Assembly: GCF_900107395.1 (NCBI RefSeq)
Contig: NZ_FNPW01000001.1
Location: 190,074-254,073 of the forward strand
Direction: 5' to 3'
DNA length: 64,000 nt
DNA from: Pseudomonas sp. NFIX28
Lineage (GTDB): Bacteria; Pseudomonadota; Gammaproteobacteria; Pseudomonadales; Pseudomonadaceae
Shown here one piece after another: positions 1 through 9,400 of this stretch (position 1 is its first letter; each line of letters opens with the position of its first letter). Both the position numbers and the translations under genes were made by a program. Below the pieces are notes generated by a model. That model saw only the letters and a program-made list of their open reading frames with translations, searched no databases and was not told where the DNA came from.

Positions 1-480
1 GTTGAGGACGGGCAGGGTAGGTCTGACGCCAACAGCTTTGTGCCGCTGGAAAAGCTGACCTTCTACCGCGACTACTACGGGTTTCGGATACCTGAGGCCG
101 TGGATGAGCAGGTCGATCTGCTGTTGCGAGCGGCTGCCAACATCAACAGCCGCGACTGGAAGGGCAGGAAGGCCCATCCTGACCAGGCGATGGCCTGGCC
201 CAGGCGTTACTGCAGGATTGAGTATCAGACGCTTTCCGAAACGTTCATACCCTTTGAGCTGGAATGGGGTCAGGTTCGGCTGGCGGTTGAGCTGTACGCC
301 GCCGAGCAGGGCTTTGAGATCGAAGAGCCGACGCACTGCACGGAGCCAAACGGACGGCGGACACTCCTGCGCCGCGGCAATCCCGGGCGACGCATGCGAC
401 CACCGCCGTATGCGCCGAGTAGAACACAATTCGCTGATTACCTCGTTTGGCGAGGCTTACAGCTCATTTATCCACAGTAG
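1..480 (+). CDS. Phage DnaT-like ssDNA-binding family protein (5' partial)
   Basis: The frame is open from base 1, so the start lies outside the window; 159 residues are visible. The beginning (VEDGQG..DANSFV, then a KGR..QAMAWPR stretch near residue 50) fits the family that phage annotations call DnaT-like ssDNA-binding protein, usually found among head genes close to the capsid gene. Its function in those phages is not well established. The last 17 bases overlap the end of a convergent lipoprotein gene. The arginine- and proline-rich C-terminal 50 residues look atypical and may be poorly conserved. Confidence 0.7.
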   Translation, partial: VEDGQGRSDANSFVPLEKLTFYRDYYGFRIPEAVDEQVDLLLRAAANINSRDWKGRKAHPDQAMAWPRRYCRIEYQTLSETFIPFELEWGQVRLAVELYAAEQGFEIEEPTHCTEPNGRRTLLRRGNPGRRMRPPPYAPSRTQFADYLVWRGLQLIYPQ

Positions 481-907
481 CGGCAGAGCTATTGTCGGGC
501 GTTGGCTTGGGAAGCACGAATGGAAACTTCAAGGTTTTGCTTTCAAAAAGAGTGGATTGTTCGATGCACTTGCTTGAAATCGACTTATCAGCAGTCAAGG
601 GAATTAACGCCGCTATCGTTTCAGGAATTTTAGTGTCGGTTTCTTGCCCGATACTCGTGATCATTCCGTTTGCTAAAGCGACGTTCAGTTTGGCTGACCC
701 GAGTCCGCTTTTGAATTTCAAAGAACGTTTTTCTCCAGGCAGTGTGACTGCGGTTACGCTTTGCGAACAGTCTGCTTTGTTTGACACCAGCAAGTAAGGC
801 ACTGGGTCGTAGTAGGTGAGCCCTTCAGTTCCTAGATCGATGCCGGCACAGCCAATAAGAGCTGATGAGCCGACAAGTACCACGAATCCTTTTGTGATGA
901 TTTTCAT
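464..907 (-). CDS. Prophage-encoded lipoprotein, antisense to the head genes
   Basis: A 147-residue protein with a clear lipoprotein signal: charged start, hydrophobic stretch and lipobox LIGC at residues 17-20. GGGAGATAAGC stands just before the ATG. The mature part has no family I recognise. It lies opposite to the structural genes and its end overlaps the DnaT-like gene by 17 bp, the usual arrangement of a moron expressed on its own from the lysogen. It may alter the lysogen envelope, for example in superinfection exclusion, but that is inference from location and lipidation only. Confidence 0.75.
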   Translation of the reverse strand: MKIITKGFVVLVGSSALIGCAGIDLGTEGLTYYDPVPYLLVSNKADCSQSVTAVTLPGEKRSLKFKSGLGSAKLNVALANGMITSIGQETDTKIPETIAALIPLTADKSISSKCIEQSTLFESKTLKFPFVLPKPTPDNSSAATVDK

Positions 908-1027
908 GCTTATCTCCCTGCTTGAGCCAGAATGGCTACCAAGGGAGTGTAGTTAGAGTTTTGACAACGTTTCTGGTCGTTGTATCGCAACGAATCGGCA
1001 CATCTATGGCCCATCCATAAACACTTT

Positions 1028-1052
1028 GCCTCGACTACGTCGGGGCTTTTTT
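1028..1052 (+). terminator. Terminator-like hairpin before the scaffold gene
   Basis: GCCTCGAC / GTCGGGGC (one T.G pair) closes a TAC loop and is followed by six T. It separates the moron region from the capsid genes. Hairpins of the same style recur before several genes of this phage. Confidence 0.6.
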
Positions 1053-1092
1053 ATGCCCGTTAGGCGGGCCAACTAATCCCCAGGGGATACCC

Positions 1093-1866
1093 ATGCCATT
1101 TGAATTTGACCCGGCCGCCGCTGGACTCACCCTCGACGCAACTCAGACCGCAGCCCTCCAGGAGGCGCTCGGCGGAAAGGTTCAGGAGTATCTGGACAAG
1201 GAAGTAAATGGGCTCAAGTCCAAGAATCAGGAATTGCTGGGTTCCAATCGGACCATCAAAACCGAACTGGACAAGCTGAAAGGTCAGTTTGAAGGCCTGG
1301 ATATCGACGCGGTGAAAGGCTTGCTCGCCAAGGTCGGTCAGGACGAAGAAACGAAGCTGATTGCAGAGGGCAAGCTCGACGAAGTGATCAACCGTCGCAC
1401 CGAGCGCCTGCGTACCGATTCCGAGAAGCAAATCAAGGCCGCCAACGAGCGTGCCGACAAGGCCGAAGCCTTCGCTGCCAAGTACAGCGACAAAGTACTG
1501 GCCGACTCCATCCGCGCTGCCGCCATCAAGGCCGGCGCGCTTCCCGAGGCTGCCGAGGACATCATCTTGCGCGCCCGGGGCACTTTCAAGCTCAGTGAAG
1601 ACGGAGAGGCGATTGCCACCGATCGTAACGGCGAGGTCGTTTACGGGAAGGACGGTAAAACACCGCTGTCGCCGCTCGAATGGGCGGAATCGCTGCGTGA
1701 AACAGCAACACACCTGTGGCCAAGGGCTCAGGGCGCCGGGCAGATCGGCGACAACGGTGGCAAGGCCACGAAGAAATGGGGCGAGTACACCGAGCAGGAG
1801 CGCGCCGCGCTGGCCCGGGACAACCCCGACGCATTCAAAAAACTCCAGGCCACCAAAGGAACCTAA
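1093..1866 (+). CDS. Phage capsid scaffolding protein
   Basis: 257 residues, directly upstream of the major capsid gene. It is rich in Lys, Glu and Ala with long helical, coiled-coil-like stretches over about residues 20-140, including an early LKSKNQELLGSNRTIKTEL segment. These are the usual traits of phage scaffolding proteins, which guide procapsid assembly and leave before DNA packaging. AGGGGATA precedes the ATG. The stop lies 3 bases before the capsid start, so the two are surely co-translated. Assigned from position and composition. Confidence 0.75.
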   Translation: MPFEFDPAAAGLTLDATQTAALQEALGGKVQEYLDKEVNGLKSKNQELLGSNRTIKTELDKLKGQFEGLDIDAVKGLLAKVGQDEETKLIAEGKLDEVINRRTERLRTDSEKQIKAANERADKAEAFAAKYSDKVLADSIRAAAIKAGALPEAAEDIILRARGTFKLSEDGEAIATDRNGEVVYGKDGKTPLSPLEWAESLRETATHLWPRAQGAGQIGDNGGKATKKWGEYTEQERAALARDNPDAFKKLQATKGT

Positions 1867-1869
1867 TCC

Positions 1870-2847
1870 ATGGCTACTACCCAACTGACCGACATCTTCG
1901 TCGGCGACTACTACGCCTCGCTGGCACCGGTTAACAGCCCGGAAAAGACCGCTGTTTACGAGTCGGGCATTGTGACTCGCTCGCCTGTGCTGGACGCGAT
2001 CGCCTCCGGTAGTCAGGGCACCGCGGAGATCAGCTACTGGCAAGATCTCAACGCTGATGAAGCTCCGAACATCAGCAACGATGACCCGAACGACCAGGGT
2101 GAAGTCGGCAAGGTCGAGCAGGACAGCATGCGTGCCCGCGTCCTGTACCTCAACAAAGGCTACGGCGTAACCGATCTGACTGCGGAACTGGCCAACACCG
2201 AACCACAGCAGCAGATCCGCAACCGCTTCGGCACCTACTGGACCCGCCAGTGGCAGCGCTACACCCTCGGCGCCGCTCGCGGCATCATCGCCTCGAACAT
2301 TGCCAATAACGGCGGTGACATGGTTATCGACGCGGGCGCGACCATCAACGCCAATGCCTTCCAAGACGCCGCGTTCACGGCGGGCGATGCTGCTGATCAG
2401 TTCGGCGCGATCGGCGTGCACTCGGTCGTGATGAACCAGATGGTCAAGCAAGACCTGATCGAGTACCTGCGCGACTCCGACGGCAAGATCATCCTGGCCA
2501 CCTACCTGGGTAAACCGGTGTTCATGGATGACGGTCTGGTCTATGGCGCTGGCAAATACCTGTCTGTGTTCTTCGGCCAAGGTGCTTTCGGTTACGGCGA
2601 AGGCGCTCCGAAGGTGCCAGTCGAGCTGGAGCGTAAGCCGGGCGGCGGCAACGGCGGCGGTGCGGAAGTGCTGTGGGAGCGGAAGACTTACATCCTCCAA
2701 CCTGCCGGCTTCAGCTGGAAGGGTTCCGAGGCTCAGAACCTCAGCCCGACCGCGACCCAGTACGCCGCTGCCGCCAACTGGCAGCGTGTGTTCAGCCGCA
2801 AGCAGGTTCCATTCGCCGCCGTGATCAGCGGTACCACCACGCCGTAA
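1870..2847 (+). CDS. Major capsid protein
   Basis: 325 residues, right after the scaffold gene and followed by small connector genes, the standard position of a major capsid protein. The sequence has the look of the DUF-type coat proteins of Pseudomonas siphophages: an early LTDIF..YYASL segment, then SPVLDAIA and a central QWQRYTLGAARGI helix. AAAGGA lies 9 bases upstream of the ATG. A Gly-rich loop (GGGNGGGA) near residue 260 is probably surface-exposed. Product function is inferred from context and general resemblance; no catalytic residues are expected. Confidence 0.85.
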   Translation: MATTQLTDIFVGDYYASLAPVNSPEKTAVYESGIVTRSPVLDAIASGSQGTAEISYWQDLNADEAPNISNDDPNDQGEVGKVEQDSMRARVLYLNKGYGVTDLTAELANTEPQQQIRNRFGTYWTRQWQRYTLGAARGIIASNIANNGGDMVIDAGATINANAFQDAAFTAGDAADQFGAIGVHSVVMNQMVKQDLIEYLRDSDGKIILATYLGKPVFMDDGLVYGAGKYLSVFFGQGAFGYGEGAPKVPVELERKPGGGNGGGAEVLWERKTYILQPAGFSWKGSEAQNLSPTATQYAAAANWQRVFSRKQVPFAAVISGTTTP

Positions 2848-2902
2848 CTCGGCCCACACAACCTGGCGCCCGTATGGCGCCGGGATGCTTTTGAGGTGAC
2901 TC

Positions 2903-3208
2903 ATGAAAGTGATCTACACGGAAAAGCCGGGCAATGAGCGCGGCGTCTGCTACCGCCTGTTGAGCGAATTCTTCGGTGTCATCGGCTCCGCTACCGAGGT
3001 AGTCGTCGATGGCGATGCCCCGGATATCGTCGATGCCTACCAATCGGCTGGCATCAAAGTATCCGACGGCAATGAGCAGGATTCCCCGGAAACCGACCCT
3101 CTGAAAATGAAGGTTCCCCAGCTGAAAGAATGGCTGACCGAAAAGGGCATCACCTTCGATTCGACCGCCAAGAAAGAAGACCTGCAGGCCTTGGTGCCGG
3201 CGGAATAA
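2903..3208 (+). CDS. Small phage head protein with HeH/LEM-like C-terminus
   Basis: 101 residues between the capsid and connector genes, preceded by GAGGTGA before the ATG. The last 35 residues (LKMKVPQLKEWLTEKGI ... KKEDLQALV) match the pattern of a HeH/LEM or Rho-N type mini-domain, common at the end of small phage head proteins. The middle is acidic. A structural or decoration role is plausible but not shown. Confidence 0.7.
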   Translation: MKVIYTEKPGNERGVCYRLLSEFFGVIGSATEVVVDGDAPDIVDAYQSAGIKVSDGNEQDSPETDPLKMKVPQLKEWLTEKGITFDSTAKKEDLQALVPAE

Positions 3209-3218
3209 GGACAAGCAC

Positions 3219-3596
3219 ATGACTGACTTCATCACCGTCGCCGATGTTGACGCCCAGCTCGGTTCTGGCTGGGCCGGCACCGGTGATCCGGTCCTTGCCG
3301 TGACCATGGCCAATGCCTGGCTCACGACCAAGATTAAGCGGGCTGTTCAAGATCCGGTTCCGACTGAGATCAAAACAGCCGGCGCTCAGGTCGCCAAAGA
3401 GGCGGCGGCGGGCAAGCTGTACACGTCCACGCAGAAGGAAGTGCAGAGCAAGACCGTATCGGCTCAGTCCGGCACGTCAGTGAGCAAGACCTACGTGGCG
3501 GGCTCTACCGATCAGTCAGCGGGTGTGAATTTCGCTCTGGCGCTGCTCGATCCGTGGCTCAAGCGCTCCGCCGTAATGATGCTAAAAAGGACTTGA
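3219..3596 (+). CDS. Phage head-tail connector-type protein
   Basis: 125 residues starting TDFITVADVDAQLG, with AAGGAC upstream of the ATG. Size, position after the capsid gene and the N-terminal pattern (a short two-helix start as in DnaT-like or gp6-type connector proteins) suggest a role at the portal-neck junction. The middle is Ala/Lys/Ser-rich. The stop is followed two bases later by the next ATG, which implies translational coupling. Exact family not certain. Confidence 0.6.
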   Translation: MTDFITVADVDAQLGSGWAGTGDPVLAVTMANAWLTTKIKRAVQDPVPTEIKTAGAQVAKEAAAGKLYTSTQKEVQSKTVSAQSGTSVSKTYVAGSTDQSAGVNFALALLDPWLKRSAVMMLKRT

Positions 3597-3598
3597 TC

Positions 3599-3988
3599 AT
3601 GGGCATGCGCAAAGAGATTCAGGCCGAAATGGCGGAAGCGTTCGATGATCCTGATGGCCTTGCCGATGCGGTGAAGCCAGTGACAGGTGTGCGCAAGGTT
3701 GCAGGCGAGTATGACCCCGACCTGGGCGGTGCGCCCGAGGTGACCACCACCTACGGCGGCCGTGGAGTCTTCGGCAGCTACCTGGCCAAAGAAATCGACG
3801 GCTCCTTGATCCAGACGACCGACGAAAAGCTGCTGGTACTCCAAAACGAGCTATTCATCACCGTGATGGGAGAGCCAACAGCAGAGGCTGCCACTCCAAA
3901 AATTGGCGACATCATTGGCGGCAAGCGCGCGCTCAACGTCGCTCAGGATCCTGCAAGTGCCACTTGGACCATCCAGTTGAGGATCTGA
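3599..3988 (+). CDS. Phage head-tail joining protein (putative)
   Basis: 129 residues when started at the ATG just after the previous stop; AAAAGGA lies about 8 bases before it. An upstream in-frame start at 3554 would overlap the previous gene by 43 bases and has no better site. The protein has a helical N-terminus and then a beta-rich body typical of small head-closure/stopper proteins. Its place between the connector and the gp10-like gene supports that. No diagnostic motif is visible. Confidence 0.6.
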   Translation: MGMRKEIQAEMAEAFDDPDGLADAVKPVTGVRKVAGEYDPDLGGAPEVTTTYGGRGVFGSYLAKEIDGSLIQTTDEKLLVLQNELFITVMGEPTAEAATPKIGDIIGGKRALNVAQDPASATWTIQLRI

Positions 3989-3989
3989 C

Positions 3990-4643
3990 GTGAGTAAATA
4001 CACGGGCCTCAACGGAAGCTTTGCCGAGAATATTCGCCAGTTTGCCGAGCAGGCCCAAGCCGGGCTCGACGCCACCTTCCGCGAAATCGTGATCGAGATT
4101 GGCAGTAGCGTTATTCGGATGTCACCCGTGGGCAACCCCGAGATCTGGGCTGCGAACGTCGCGTATCGCGCTACCAACACCCGTGCCGCTGATCACTACG
4201 ATTTCAAGGTCGCCGTCCGCAACACCCTCATAAATCTTGAGGAGAACAACTTCAGCAAGGCCGGCAAACTGAAGCGCGGCGTGAAGTACGCCAAGCCGCT
4301 GACAAAGACCGAGCGCGACCAGAACTTCAACGTGAATGGACTGGTTGCCGGTAAGGATTACGTCGGCGGCCGATTCCGCGGTAACTGGCAATTCTCGATC
4401 GGGGCGCCGGCTGAAGGTGAGCTTGATCAGGTCGATCCGGCCGGCGGCGTCACGCTGGCGAAGCTCAGGCTTCAGGTCGAGCAACTGACGATAGGGCAAA
4501 CGGCCTACATCGTGAACAACCTGCCATATGCGGTGCCGCTCGAGTACGGCCATTCCAAACAGGCACCGGGCGGCATGGTGCGCATCACGCTCGCGCGGTT
4601 TCAGCAGATCGTCGACGAAGCCATCAGGAACAATCAGGTATGA
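3990..4643 (+). CDS. HK97 gp10-like neck/tail completion protein
   Basis: 217 residues with a GTG start one base after the preceding stop and GAGG upstream. The C-terminal part contains ..NNLPYAVPLEYGHSKQAPGGMVR, the YA..LEYGHS..APGGM pattern common in HK97 gp10-type proteins, which act in neck or tail-completion assembly. The gene is longer than the usual 120-170 residues because of an inserted stretch near residues 95-140. Its stop overlaps the next start (ATGA), so the two are translationally coupled. Confidence 0.75.
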   Translation: MSKYTGLNGSFAENIRQFAEQAQAGLDATFREIVIEIGSSVIRMSPVGNPEIWAANVAYRATNTRAADHYDFKVAVRNTLINLEENNFSKAGKLKRGVKYAKPLTKTERDQNFNVNGLVAGKDYVGGRFRGNWQFSIGAPAEGELDQVDPAGGVTLAKLRLQVEQLTIGQTAYIVNNLPYAVPLEYGHSKQAPGGMVRITLARFQQIVDEAIRNNQV

Positions 4644-5056
4644 GCCACAACATCATCGCTTCGATCTACGAAGCCCGGCTGATCGCCTGGGCGAAGGCTT
4701 TGCCGACACCCATCAAGGTCGTCGTCGAGAACGAGGCCTATGAGCCCGGAAGCGGTGCCACCTACCTGCGAGCTTTCACTCTGCCGGGCGACACCGCGAG
4801 CAACACGCTTGCAGGCGATCACAAGCTGTACACCGGCGTGTTTCAGGTCAGCATTGTGACGCCATCGGGCAAATACCGTGGCGCCGCTGGCGCAATTGCT
4901 GATCAGATCACCGAATTGTTCCCGCTGTATGAGCGCAATACGAGGGGCGCGCTGACCGTGGTGACCATGTCGCCAGTCGATCAGGGGCCAGGTATTTCCG
5001 ACGACACGACCTACACCGTACCGGTCTCGTTCATGTACCGGGCCGACACCAACTAA
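4640..5056 (+). CDS. Phage tail terminator-like protein (DUF4128 type)
   Basis: 138 residues. The pattern of an N-terminal helix (IIASIYEARLIAWA), a beta core with YTGVFQVSIVTPSGKYRG and a C-terminal TYTVPVSFMYRAD strand fits the DUF4128/tail terminator family, which caps the tail tube and sets its end. It sits just before the tail tube gene, as in lambda (gpU before gpV). It overlaps the gp10-like gene by four bases. Confidence 0.7.
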   Translation: MSHNIIASIYEARLIAWAKALPTPIKVVVENEAYEPGSGATYLRAFTLPGDTASNTLAGDHKLYTGVFQVSIVTPSGKYRGAAGAIADQITELFPLYERNTRGALTVVTMSPVDQGPGISDDTTYTVPVSFMYRADTN

Positions 5057-5078
5057 CCCGCCCATTGGGCGCACCCAG

Positions 5079-5100
5079 AACCCGCCATTGAGCGGGTTTT
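5079..5100 (+). terminator. Hairpin between head and tail genes
   Basis: AACCCGC / GCGGGTT around CATTGA, with TTTT after the stem. It lies between the terminator-like protein and the tail tube gene and could reduce read-through. Confidence 0.55.
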
Positions 5101-5125
5101 GTCATTTCTGAGAGAGGAAGAACCC

Positions 5126-5782
5126 ATGGCCGGCATTCAAATGCCCAACGGCGCAACGTTCGAAATTGCTTCCGCCTATGGCGTTGCAATCCCATTCACT
5201 GCCCTGACTAATGCAAACCCGGCAGTGGCCACGGCCGCGGCGCACGGACTGGCCGAAGGCGACATCATCGCCGTCAGTTCAGGCTGGACGCGCCTGGACG
5301 GCCGCGCTGTGCAAGTGGGTGAGATTGCCAGCGGCACTTTTGCGCTGGACGGCGTGAACACCACCAACATTCAGCAGTATCCGGCCGGTTCGGGCGTCGG
5401 TAGCGCACGAGAGGTGATGACCTTCACCGAGATCTCGAAAATTACCGAGCTCGGATCGAGCGGCGGCGATCAGCAGTTTCTCACCTTCGGCTTCCTGGCT
5501 GACGATGATGACCGCCAGATGCCGACCACCAAGAACCCGATCACGCTCACAATCACGGTCGCCGATGATCCGTCGCAGCCTTATGTTGATGTCTGCGAGG
5601 CGGCGGACGACGACAAGCAGGCCCGTGTTCTGCGCCTAAACCTGCCAGGCGGCAGCCGCATCATCTACAACGGCTACGTCTCGATCACTTCGACCCCGAC
5701 CATGTCGCGCAACAACTTGATGACTCGCGTGATCAGCATCGCGCTGACCGGTCGCCCAACTCGTTATAGCGCCTCGGCGTAA
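5126..5782 (+). CDS. Major tail tube protein
   Basis: 218 residues from the ATG at 5126, preceded by GAGGAAGAACCC. An in-frame start 27 bases upstream lies inside the preceding hairpin region and is unlikely. The beta-rich sequence with an Ig-like or hub-like stretch (ANPAVATAAAHGLAEGD) and its place just before the tail chaperone genes identify it as the tail tube subunit (lambda gpV equivalent). Many copies stack to form the tube. Product inferred from order and size. Confidence 0.8.
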   Translation: MAGIQMPNGATFEIASAYGVAIPFTALTNANPAVATAAAHGLAEGDIIAVSSGWTRLDGRAVQVGEIASGTFALDGVNTTNIQQYPAGSGVGSAREVMTFTEISKITELGSSGGDQQFLTFGFLADDDDRQMPTTKNPITLTITVADDPSQPYVDVCEAADDDKQARVLRLNLPGGSRIIYNGYVSITSTPTMSRNNLMTRVISIALTGRPTRYSASA

Positions 5783-5791
5783 GGAAGGCAC

Positions 5792-6172
5792 ATGGCAAAG
5801 TTCACACTCGCCCGGAACCCAACCTTCAATCACGTCGTGATGCTGCCAACAGTCGGCGGCGATCCGGTAGGCGTCGAGTTCGAGTTCAAGTATCGCGATC
5901 GAACCGAATTGGCCGGCCTCTATGCAGAGTGGGGTGAGCGTCATAAAGCCCTCAAAGAAAAAGCGGAAGAGACCGGCATTGAGCAGTTCACTGCTTTGCT
6001 AATCGATCTGCAGGTCGAGCAGTTGAAGGCGATCGTCGCCGGCTGGGATATCGCCGAAGAGTTCACCGACGAGAACCTACGCATCCTGGTCAAATCCATC
6101 GCCGCCACTCCTAGCGTGGTACTGGCTGCTTATTCCGATGCCTTCAGTAACGCACGCCTGGGAAACTCCTAA
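5792..6172 (+). CDS. Tail assembly chaperone, short form (gpG-like)
   Basis: 126 residues with a strong AAGGAAGG site. The protein is acidic and helical (DRTELAGLYAEWGERH..., EEFTDENLRILV) and matches the tail assembly chaperone family that binds the tape measure protein before tail polymerisation. It is the zero-frame product; a -1 slip near its end gives the longer form listed separately. It lies between the tail tube and tape measure genes, exactly as lambda gpG does. Confidence 0.85.
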   Translation: MAKFTLARNPTFNHVVMLPTVGGDPVGVEFEFKYRDRTELAGLYAEWGERHKALKEKAEETGIEQFTALLIDLQVEQLKAIVAGWDIAEEFTDENLRILVKSIAATPSVVLAAYSDAFSNARLGNS

Positions 6173-6489
6173 GCGTCTCCCGCAAGCTGTACGAGCCGGG
6201 GCCGTCAGTCGAATCGCTGGCGGCCTTCGGCCTTTCTCTTCGTGACATACCCGATGAAGTCTGTGAGGTCTGGCCTGATGTCTGGCAGTCCTTCAGGGTC
6301 TTCGAGGCCATGTACACCCAGTGGCGTACAGGCGCGTGCGGCGCTACCGGACTCGATTACACGTCAATTCGCCATGTCGCCGGCTTCCTCGGGCTTACCC
6401 GGTCGGAAGTCGTCGACGTCTTTCCAGATATCCGCGTCATGGAAGCCGAAGCCCTGCGGGTGATGGCGGAGCAGAGGGACAGTAAATGA
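5792..6489 (+). CDS. Tail assembly chaperone, long form (gpGT-like) by -1 frameshift
   Basis: At 6160-6166 the heptamer GGGAAAC is phased as G GGA AAC in the zero frame, the X XXY YYZ form that permits simultaneous -1 slippage. After the slip, reading resumes at 6166 and stays open for 107 residues to a TGA at 6487-6489. That stop overlaps the tape measure ATG. The extension (RKLYEPGPSVESLAAFGL ... EALRVMAEQRDSK) resembles the DUF1799-type domain seen as the T part of such chaperones. The extension lacks a convincing start of its own. The fusion would have about 232 residues. Inferred from sequence and the lambda G/GT precedent. Confidence 0.85.
6160..6166 (+). promoter_or_regulatory. Slippery heptamer GGGAAAC for -1 ribosomal frameshift
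   Basis: The heptamer lies two codons before the zero-frame stop (TAA at 6170-6172) and is correctly phased. Lambda uses GGGAAAG at the same place. I did not identify a firm downstream pseudoknot. Confidence 0.85.
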
Positions 6490-9400
6490 GCACTACCTTC
6501 GCGTCCCTCGGTATCGAGGTGAATTCCTCGTCTGCCTCCAAAGCGGCTGATGATCTCGACAAGCTGGTGGATTCGGCAGTTGATGCTGAGAAAGCCATTG
6601 ATGATCTCGGTAAGTCGGGCGAAGGCCTGGCCAACACCAGCAAGAAGATCAGCCAGGCCGAGACTGAGGCCGCTCAGGGTATCGACAAAGCCACGGGCGC
6701 CAAAGAGCGTCAAGTCAATGCCAGCCGCAAGGCTGGTGCAAGCGCTGCCAGCGAAATCGCGATCATCAGCCAACTCGACAAGGCAATGTCCGGCAACATC
6801 GGCAGCATTGAGCAGCTGATTCAGGCTGAAGGTTTGCTGGAGCGCGCCCGAAAGGGTGGTCTCGTCACCATCGAGCAGCAGGAGTCCTATCAGGATCGGC
6901 TCGGCAAGGCGTATGAGCGGATCGAGAAAGCCGAAGCCAAGGAGATGGCTCAGAAACAGCGGCTGATCGAGGCTGAAAATCGCCAGATCGAAGCGCTGAA
7001 GCGCACGGTCAACAACATTGATCCGGTCACCGCGAAGTTGGCCAAGCTCGAGGCCCAGGAGAAGGCGCTGGAGGCTGCGCATAAGGCGGGTGTGATCGAT
7101 GCGAACCGCTACAACGAGGCGCTGGCCAAGATCGGCAAGGACCGTTCCGCGCTTACGACCACAGAGACGGCTTTCGACAAACTGAAGCTCGGTACCCGTC
7201 AGGCTCAGGAAAACGTTACCCAGCTGGGCAACGCTTTGGCCTCTGGCGACTTTGGTAGCGGCGCGCGGGCGATAGCGCAATTAGGGGTAGGGGCTGGGGC
7301 TTCGGCAAAGAGCATGGCCGCGCTGCTGCTTCCCGCGGGCGCCTTGACTGGCGTGATCGGGGGGGTGGCCTACGCCTACTTCGATGCGATGAAGCAGGCG
7401 CGCGAGTTCAACGCCGCGATCAATGGCGGCTCGAATGATGCAGGCCAGACTATCGGCAGCCTCAAGTCCATGAGCGAGTCGGCAGGCGCGCTTACTGGCA
7501 ACTTGTCAGGCGCGCGGGAGGCCGTCATTGCCCTGGCGTCTGGTGCTGCCACCAGCGGCACCCAAATGCAGAACCTGGCACAAGCTGCAGCAGCCATCGG
7601 CGAGGTGACGGGGAAGGGCGCTGGCGACATCGCGAAATCGCTGGCCAATGCCGGGGACACCGCTACAGAAGCCGCGTCGAAGATCAGCGACCAGTATGGC
7701 CTGCTGACCTACGAGCAGTACCAGGTCATCAAGGCGATCGACGAGCAAGGAGATCATCAGCGCGCCCTGGACACCCTCAGTGAGAACCTGAACCAGTCGG
7801 CCCAGGAGCGCCTGAAGGCTTACCGGGCCTCCCTATCTGATATCGAGCGTGACTGGGATGACATCAAAGTCGCGATCAAGGGGGCTTATGCTGCGGTCCG
7901 ATCCGAAGTCTTTCCTGACTTGGCCAAGCAGATCGAAATCACCCAGCGGGTACTGGACACCCGGAAAGGTGGCGGCGTTGCTGGCGCGGTATCGAACGGG
8001 CTCAGCTCGCTCAATTCCTTCCTGGGGCTGAACGATGGCGAGAACGACGACTCGACGCCGGCATTGGAGGCAAAACTGGCTTCGCTCAAGGCGCGCCAGG
8101 CTGCGAGTGAAGGGCTTACCGCTTCCACCGGTGAGACAACTCATGCGAACAAGGAGTTGATTGCGGTCCAGAAGGAACTGGATAAGCAGCTCGATAACTT
8201 GAACCCGCTGGCTAAGCGCCAAGAGGCCTACAAGAAGCTTGACGACCAGTTCACCAAGCTTTACCAAAATGCCGAAAAGACAGGGCAAAAGTCGGCGACC
8301 CTTGATGGTGTGCAGTTCGATGGAAAGAGGTTCTCCGGCGGTGCCTACGACAAGTTGCGCAAGGCAATCGACGATCAGAACAAGGATCCAAAGTCAGCAA
8401 CTGGCTCCGTCGACCTGACCAGCTTCAACAACTCGAAAAACGCCCTCACTGGCATTCTCTCCGAGTACAAGAACGCCCAGAAGGAGCTGGAAGCGGCGCA
8501 GAAGGCCGGCCTGGTCTCCCAGGCGGATTACCTGCTCAAGCGTCAGGCAATGATCGGCAACGAGCGCGATGAGGTCATCGCGGCTTACGAGGCGGAGATC
8601 TCGGCGCTCGAAGCGACCAAGGGAAAGGCCGGCACCTCGGCGGCCCAGCGCATCCAGCTGGACCAGAAGATCGCCGACGCCCGCGCAGCGATGGTCAAGG
8701 CACAGAAGGATGCCGACTCGGAACTGGCTGTGTTGGCCGCGAACGAAGAGGGCAGGCTCAAGAAGCAGGCCCTGGCTGTCAGCACCTACACCGGAGCCCT
8801 GCAGCAGCAAGTCGACACTTTGCGCCGGCAGGGGCAGCGTGCGGCCGCCGGTCTTGGGCAGGGTGATCGGCAGCGCGGGCTGACCGACCAACAGAACGGC
8901 ATCGACGACCGCATCAACCAGCAGCGTCTGACCTTGGCCGACCAGTATGGCGACGGCTCCCGTGGCATGAGCCTCGACGAGTACAACCAGAAACTGGCGG
9001 CCCTGGACAAGACTCAACGGGACCTGCAGGAAACGGCGATCTCCAACTACGACGAGATGACCGCTGCCCAGGGTAGCTGGAGCGCCGGCGCTACATCGGC
9101 CTGGCAGAACTACCTGGAGTCGGCTCGCGACATTGCTGACCAGACGAAAAGCTTGTTCACCAACGCCTTCAGCTCCATGGAGGACTCGGTCGTCAACTTC
9201 GCCATGACCGGGAAGTTCTCGTTTTCCGACTTCACCAAGTCGGTGCTGGCGGATATGGCACGGATTGCAACCCGCCAGGCCAGCTCAGCGTTGCTGGGCA
9301 GCTTGGTAGGGGCAGCAACCAGTTATTTCACCGGTAGTGGTAGCGGCGCTGGGGCGACCTCGGCTGGTAGTACACAGGCTGGTTATACCGGGGTCGATTT

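Noticed and set aside
1060..2904. Open frame of 614 codons on the minus strand across the scaffold and capsid genes
   Set aside because: It is antisense to two clear head genes, has no ribosome site and owes its length to the high GC and codon use of the plus-strand genes.
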